Shown piece after piece: positions 59,448 to 64,000 of a stretch of DNA of 64,000 nt. Position 1 is the stretch's first letter; each line of letters starts with the position of its first letter. Source of the stretch: Pseudonocardia sp. ICBG1293 (GTDB lineage: Bacteria > Actinomycetota > Actinomycetes > Mycobacteriales > Pseudonocardiaceae); NCBI RefSeq assembly GCF_020131355.1, contig NZ_JAHLEL010000047.1:62001-126000 (forward strand), written 5' to 3'. Under the pieces are notes generated by a model, which made no database searches, had not been told where the DNA came from, and saw only the letters and a list, made by a program, of their open reading frames with translations. The translations under genes and the position numbers were made by a program.

Positions 59448-61361
59448 TCAGCCGGACACGAGGTCGTCGAACCGGCGTCCGGCGACCTTCGCGATCTCGA
59501 CCAGGGCCGTGGCGTGCTCCTGGGCGGGCGGGTGCTCCAGCCTGCGCCGCGCGGTGGCGAGCAGGGTGCGGGTGTCGCCCGCGTCGCGCAGGCAGACGAT
59601 CAGCGGGAACCCGAACCGCTCCCGGTAGGCGCCCGCCACGGCGGCGAGCTCGGTGCGGTCGTCGTGGTCGAACAGGGCCAGCCCGGCCCGGTCGCGCAGC
59701 GCGGCCGCGGCGGTGCCCCCGCCGGGGCCTGCGTCGTCGCGTCGGCGCGGGGCCGGGGCGCCGGAGCCGCCCGCGCCGACCAGCCCGCCGAGGTCGGGGT
59801 AGTGGCCCATCAGCGCCCGCTGCTCCGGCGCCGGCGCGGCGAACAGCTCGTCCTGCACCGCGGCGCGCAGCCCGGTGGCGTCCGGGAACGGGCCGCGGGC
59901 GTGCACCCGGGAGGGTACCGGCGTCGGGCCCTCGAACAGCCGCCCCAGCGTCGCGGCGAACTCCTCGGGACCGGCGGCGGCGAGCTGGTCGAACGGCACC
60001 GTGTCCGGCGTGGTGGCCGCGGGCGCGGTCCGGCGGCCGGTGTGGAAGAACAGCAGGTTCAGCCCGATCGCGACGACGCTGCCCGCGGTGATCCCGGACC
60101 CGAGGACGATGCCCGCCCACTCCGGCAGGGCCCGGGCGACGTCGGGCTGCACGGTCACGAACAACGCGACGCCCAGCCCCGACCCGACCACGACGACGTT
60201 GCGGTGGTCGCGGAAGTCGACCCGCGACAGCGTCTGGATCCCGACGACGGCGACGGTCGCGAACATCGCCAGTGCCGCGCCACCGAGCACCGGGTGCGGC
60301 ACCGCGGCGACCAGCGCCCCGGCCTTCGGCACCAGCCCGATGAGGATCATGAAACCGCCCGCGGCGGCGACCACCCAGCGGCTGGAGACCCGGGTGAGCC
60401 GGACGAGGCCGACGTTCTCGGCGAAGCAGGTGTAGGGGAAGGAGTTGAGGACACCGCCCAGGGTGGTGGCGGCGCCGTCGGCACGCAGGGCGCGGGCGAC
60501 GTCGTCCGGGCCGACCTTCCTGTCCACGATCTCCCCGGTGGCGATCACGTCACCGGTCGTCTCGACCGCGGTGATCATCATGACCACGATCATCGACAGG
60601 ATCGCGGCGAGCGAGAACTGCGGCCAGCCGAAGTGGAACGGGGTGGTGACCCCGACCCAGTCCGACTCCCCCACCGCGGACAGGTCGACCAGCCCGAACG
60701 GCACCGCCGCCAGCGTCCCGACCACCAGCCCGGCGAGCACCGCGACGGTGGCGAGGAAGCCGCGGAACAGCCGCTGGACGAGCACGATCACCGCCAGCGT
60801 CCCGAGCGCGAGCCCGAGGTAGAGCGGGTTGCCCGGGTCGGGGGCGTTCGCCCCGCCGACGGCGTCGGTCGCCGCGACCGGCAGCAGCGCCAGCCCGATC
60901 ACCGTGATCACCGTTCCGGTGACGACCGGCGGGAAGAACCGCAGCAGCCGCGCGACGTACGGGGCGGCGAGGAAGGTGACGAGCCCGGCGACGATGACGG
61001 CGCCGTAGATCGTGGTCAGCCCCTGCGTCCCGCCCCCGGCGGCGAGCCCGATCGCGATCATCGGGGAGACCGCGGTGAACGTGACGCCCTGCAGCAGCGG
61101 CAGCCGCACCCCGATCCGGCCGATCCCGACCGACTGCAGGATCGAGGCGATGCCGCAGGTGAACAGGTCGGCGTTGATCAGGTGGATGAGCTGGCGCTCG
61201 TCGAGCCCGATCGCGTTCGCGAGCAGGATCGGCACCACCACGGCGCCGGCGTAGAACGCCAGGACGTGCTGCATGCCGTAGACGGCGAGTCGTCCGGGCG
61301 GTGGCACCCGGTCGACGGGATGGACGGCGGCGGGATCGGTGGCGGGGCGGCGCAGGCGCAT
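59448..61361 (-). CDS. NCS2 urate permease fused to a UraD-like (OHCU decarboxylase) domain
   Basis: The protein of 637 residues joins two activities. Residues about 20-455 form a 14-helix NCS2 carrier. The family motif appears in FPYTCFAENVGLVRLTRVSSR, close to that of bacterial urate transporters, and VVMMITAVETTGDVIATGEI contains the substrate-binding Glu region. Residues about 470-637 resemble 2-oxo-4-hydroxy-4-carboxy-5-ureidoimidazoline decarboxylase: PFDQLAAAGPEEFAATLGRLFEG, GHYPDLGG, YRERFGFPLIVCLRD and ALVEIAKVAGRRFDDLV. The catalytic SxxEQ element of UraD seems replaced (AAALRDRAGL), and one residue is inserted after the conserved His. The domain may therefore be inactive or altered. 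The fusion would bring urate uptake next to the third step of urate breakdown to (S)-allantoin. Confidence 0.87.
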   Translation of the reverse strand: MRLRRPATDPAAVHPVDRVPPPGRLAVYGMQHVLAFYAGAVVVPILLANAIGLDERQLIHLINADLFTCGIASILQSVGIGRIGVRLPLLQGVTFTAVSPMIAIGLAAGGGTQGLTTIYGAVIVAGLVTFLAAPYVARLLRFFPPVVTGTVITVIGLALLPVAATDAVGGANAPDPGNPLYLGLALGTLAVIVLVQRLFRGFLATVAVLAGLVVGTLAAVPFGLVDLSAVGESDWVGVTTPFHFGWPQFSLAAILSMIVVMMITAVETTGDVIATGEIVDRKVGPDDVARALRADGAATTLGGVLNSFPYTCFAENVGLVRLTRVSSRWVVAAAGGFMILIGLVPKAGALVAAVPHPVLGGAALAMFATVAVVGIQTLSRVDFRDHRNVVVVGSGLGVALFVTVQPDVARALPEWAGIVLGSGITAGSVVAIGLNLLFFHTGRRTAPAATTPDTVPFDQLAAAGPEEFAATLGRLFEGPTPVPSRVHARGPFPDATGLRAAVQDELFAAPAPEQRALMGHYPDLGGLVGAGGSGAPAPRRRDDAGPGGGTAAAALRDRAGLALFDHDDRTELAAVAGAYRERFGFPLIVCLRDAGDTRTLLATARRRLEHPPAQEHATALVEIAKVAGRRFDDLVSG

Positions 61362-61596
61362 CGGGACCTCGAGGGGGCCGGAGGGGTGACGAGCGGACGG
61401 GCCGGATTGCGACCTGCATCACCATGCGCCCGGCGCCCGACCCCTCGGCACCGCCCGCCTCCACGAACCCGGGCGCACCGGCGGCGGGCCTTTCGTAGGT
61501 TCCGACAGTCGACCCGGACACCACGGACGCGGGGAGCGGTCGTTCGGAACGTCCCGGCAACATCGCCGTCACAGGGGTCCGGGAAGAATGCCGGTC

Positions 61597-61899
61597 ATGC
61601 ACCTCAGTCCCACCGAGCGCGACAAGCTGCTCGTCCACGTCGCCGCGGACGTCGCCCGCCGTCGTCGCGACCGCGGCCTGCGGATGAACTACCCGGAGGC
61701 GGTCGCGCTGATCACCGAGCACGTCCTGGAGGGCGCCCGCGACGGCCGCACCGTCGCCGAGCTGATGTCGAGCGGGCGCGAGGTGCTGACCCGCGACGAC
61801 GTCCTCGACGGTGTCCCGGAGATGCTCGACTCGGTACAGGTCGAGGCCACCTTCCCGGACGGCACCAAGCTCGTCACCGTGCACGGGCCGATCGCATGA
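61597..61899 (+). CDS. ureA: Urease subunit gamma
   Basis: The protein of 100 residues, from ATG 61597 (GGGAAGA at good distance), is a full-length urease gamma subunit. It begins MHLSPTERDKLLVHVAADVA and has NYPEAVALITEHVLEGARDG and VEATFPDGTKLVTVH. It assembles with UreB and UreC into the nickel enzyme that splits urea into ammonia and CO2. It overlaps ureB by ATGA. ATG 61588 is too close to the ribosome site to be preferred. Placed after purine-degradation genes, the urease closes the route from purines to ammonia. Confidence 0.96.
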   Translation: MHLSPTERDKLLVHVAADVARRRRDRGLRMNYPEAVALITEHVLEGARDGRTVAELMSSGREVLTRDDVLDGVPEMLDSVQVEATFPDGTKLVTVHGPIA

Positions 61900-62218
61900 C
61901 GCCGGGCGAGATCCTCGTCGGCGAGGAGCCGGTCGAGCTGCACCCGGGGCGGCAGCGGGTCGTGCTGGTCGTCGTCAACGCCGCGGACCGGCCGGTGCAG
62001 GTCGGCTCGCACTACCACTTCGCCGCCGCCAACCCCGGCCTGGAGTTCGACCGCGACGCCGCCTGGGGGCACCGCCTCGACGTGCCCGCCGGGACCTCGG
62101 TGCGGTTCGAGCCGGGCGTCGAGCGGGAGGTGACGCTGGTACCGATCGCCGGCACGCGGCGTGTCCCCGGCCTGCGTCCCGAGCGGGCCGGCGCCCTCGA
62201 CGAGCGGAGCTACGAGCA

Positions 62219-62222
<4 letters not shown>
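61896..62222 (+). CDS. ureB: Urease subunit beta
   Basis: The protein of 108 residues has the urease beta core: PGEILVGEEPVELHPGR, then VQVGSHYHFAAANPGLEFDR and RLDVPAGTSVRFEPG with VTLVPIAG. Together with UreA and UreC it forms the structural enzyme. It overlaps ureA at its start and ureC at its end (GTGA), a standard tightly coupled operon. Confidence 0.96.
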
Positions 62223-63933
<1,711 letters not shown>

Positions 63934-63934
<1 letters not shown>

Positions 63935-64000
63935 TGGCGGGTCTCGCATCGCTGGTGCTCGCCGACGCCCGGTTCCCCGGTGGGGGGCACGTGCACTCCG
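63934..64000 (+). CDS. ureF: Urease accessory protein UreF, first 22 residues (runs off window)
   Basis: Starting at ATG 63934, which overlaps the ureC stop, the frame reads MAGLASLVLADARFPGGGHV and continues to the edge. The LADARFPGGGHVHS stretch is the typical UreF start, corresponding to LADGRFPAGGHAHS in relatives. UreF works with UreG and UreD to load nickel into the apo-urease. Confidence 0.88.

Overview
This 64 kb window is very GC-rich. It uses GTG and TTG starts freely, and many genes overlap by ATGA or GTGA. The gene set (PptT/PptH-type pair, PucR purine regulon, urease, DpgC-like dioxygenase, many IS5-type and IS110-type elements) points to an actinomycete chromosome, most likely Pseudonocardiaceae (Pseudonocardia-like). 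The genus is inferred from the style of the proteins and is not proven.

Layout. 1-5.9 kb: 5' end of a GDP-mannose dehydratase gene, a heterodimeric ABC exporter, then a metallophosphoesterase and a phosphopantetheinyl transferase that overlap. 6-20.7 kb: an aromatic amino acid / aryl-acid region on the minus strand. It holds an indolepyruvate:ferredoxin oxidoreductase-like enzyme, a DpgC-like dioxygenase, an FlK-like thioesterase, an acyl-CoA ligase and a second hotdog protein, with Crp and Lrp regulators and an aromatic amino acid decarboxylase. A 4.2 kb block of mobile DNA (8.0-12.2 kb) splits the ligase at its third codon. 20.7-21.9 kb: two paralogous TetR genes. 21.9-29.75 kb: an unbroken array of eleven IS elements and MITEs separated only by TTA, TAA or TTAA. 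30-38.7 kb: a probable small-molecule cluster with L-2,3-diaminopropionate synthesis (SbnA/SbnB), an MFS exporter and a P450, facing a ThDP enzyme, an R2-like diiron protein and a membrane acyltransferase-like protein. 38.8-42.2 kb: a small membrane protein, a frameshifted sensor kinase and a secreted subtilase. 42.6-47.8 kb: a GntR regulator behind a 34-bp palindrome, two carboxylate transporters and an aldehyde dehydrogenase. 47.8-51.9 kb: a flavin monooxygenase gene interrupted by a MITE plus an IS, a fused MarR-MarR regulator, and the 5' part of a gentisate dioxygenase gene cut by an IS110 element. 53.4-64 kb: purine-to-ammonia catabolism (truncated xanthine dehydrogenase, FAD subunit, 8-oxoguanine deaminase, PucR, a urate permease fused to a UraD-like domain, and ureABC with the start of ureF).

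Mobile DNA dominates the biology here. Three IS families (called A, C and D) and two MITE families (M1 and E) insert next to one another at TTA/TAA sites. Two IS110 elements each carry a non-coding 5' region that could encode a bridge RNA. At least four host genes are cut: acyl-CoA ligase, flavin monooxygenase, gentisate dioxygenase and xanthine dehydrogenase. For the first two the pre-insertion reading frame can be rebuilt exactly from the flanks.

The best candidates for undescribed biology are (1) the diaminopropionate cluster, which has no visible NRPS; (2) the arylpyruvate oxidoreductase / DpgC-like dioxygenase / thioesterase / ligase operon with its palindromic operator; (3) the self-targeting IS array; and (4) an IS5-type element carrying a PRiA4_ORF3 passenger gene.
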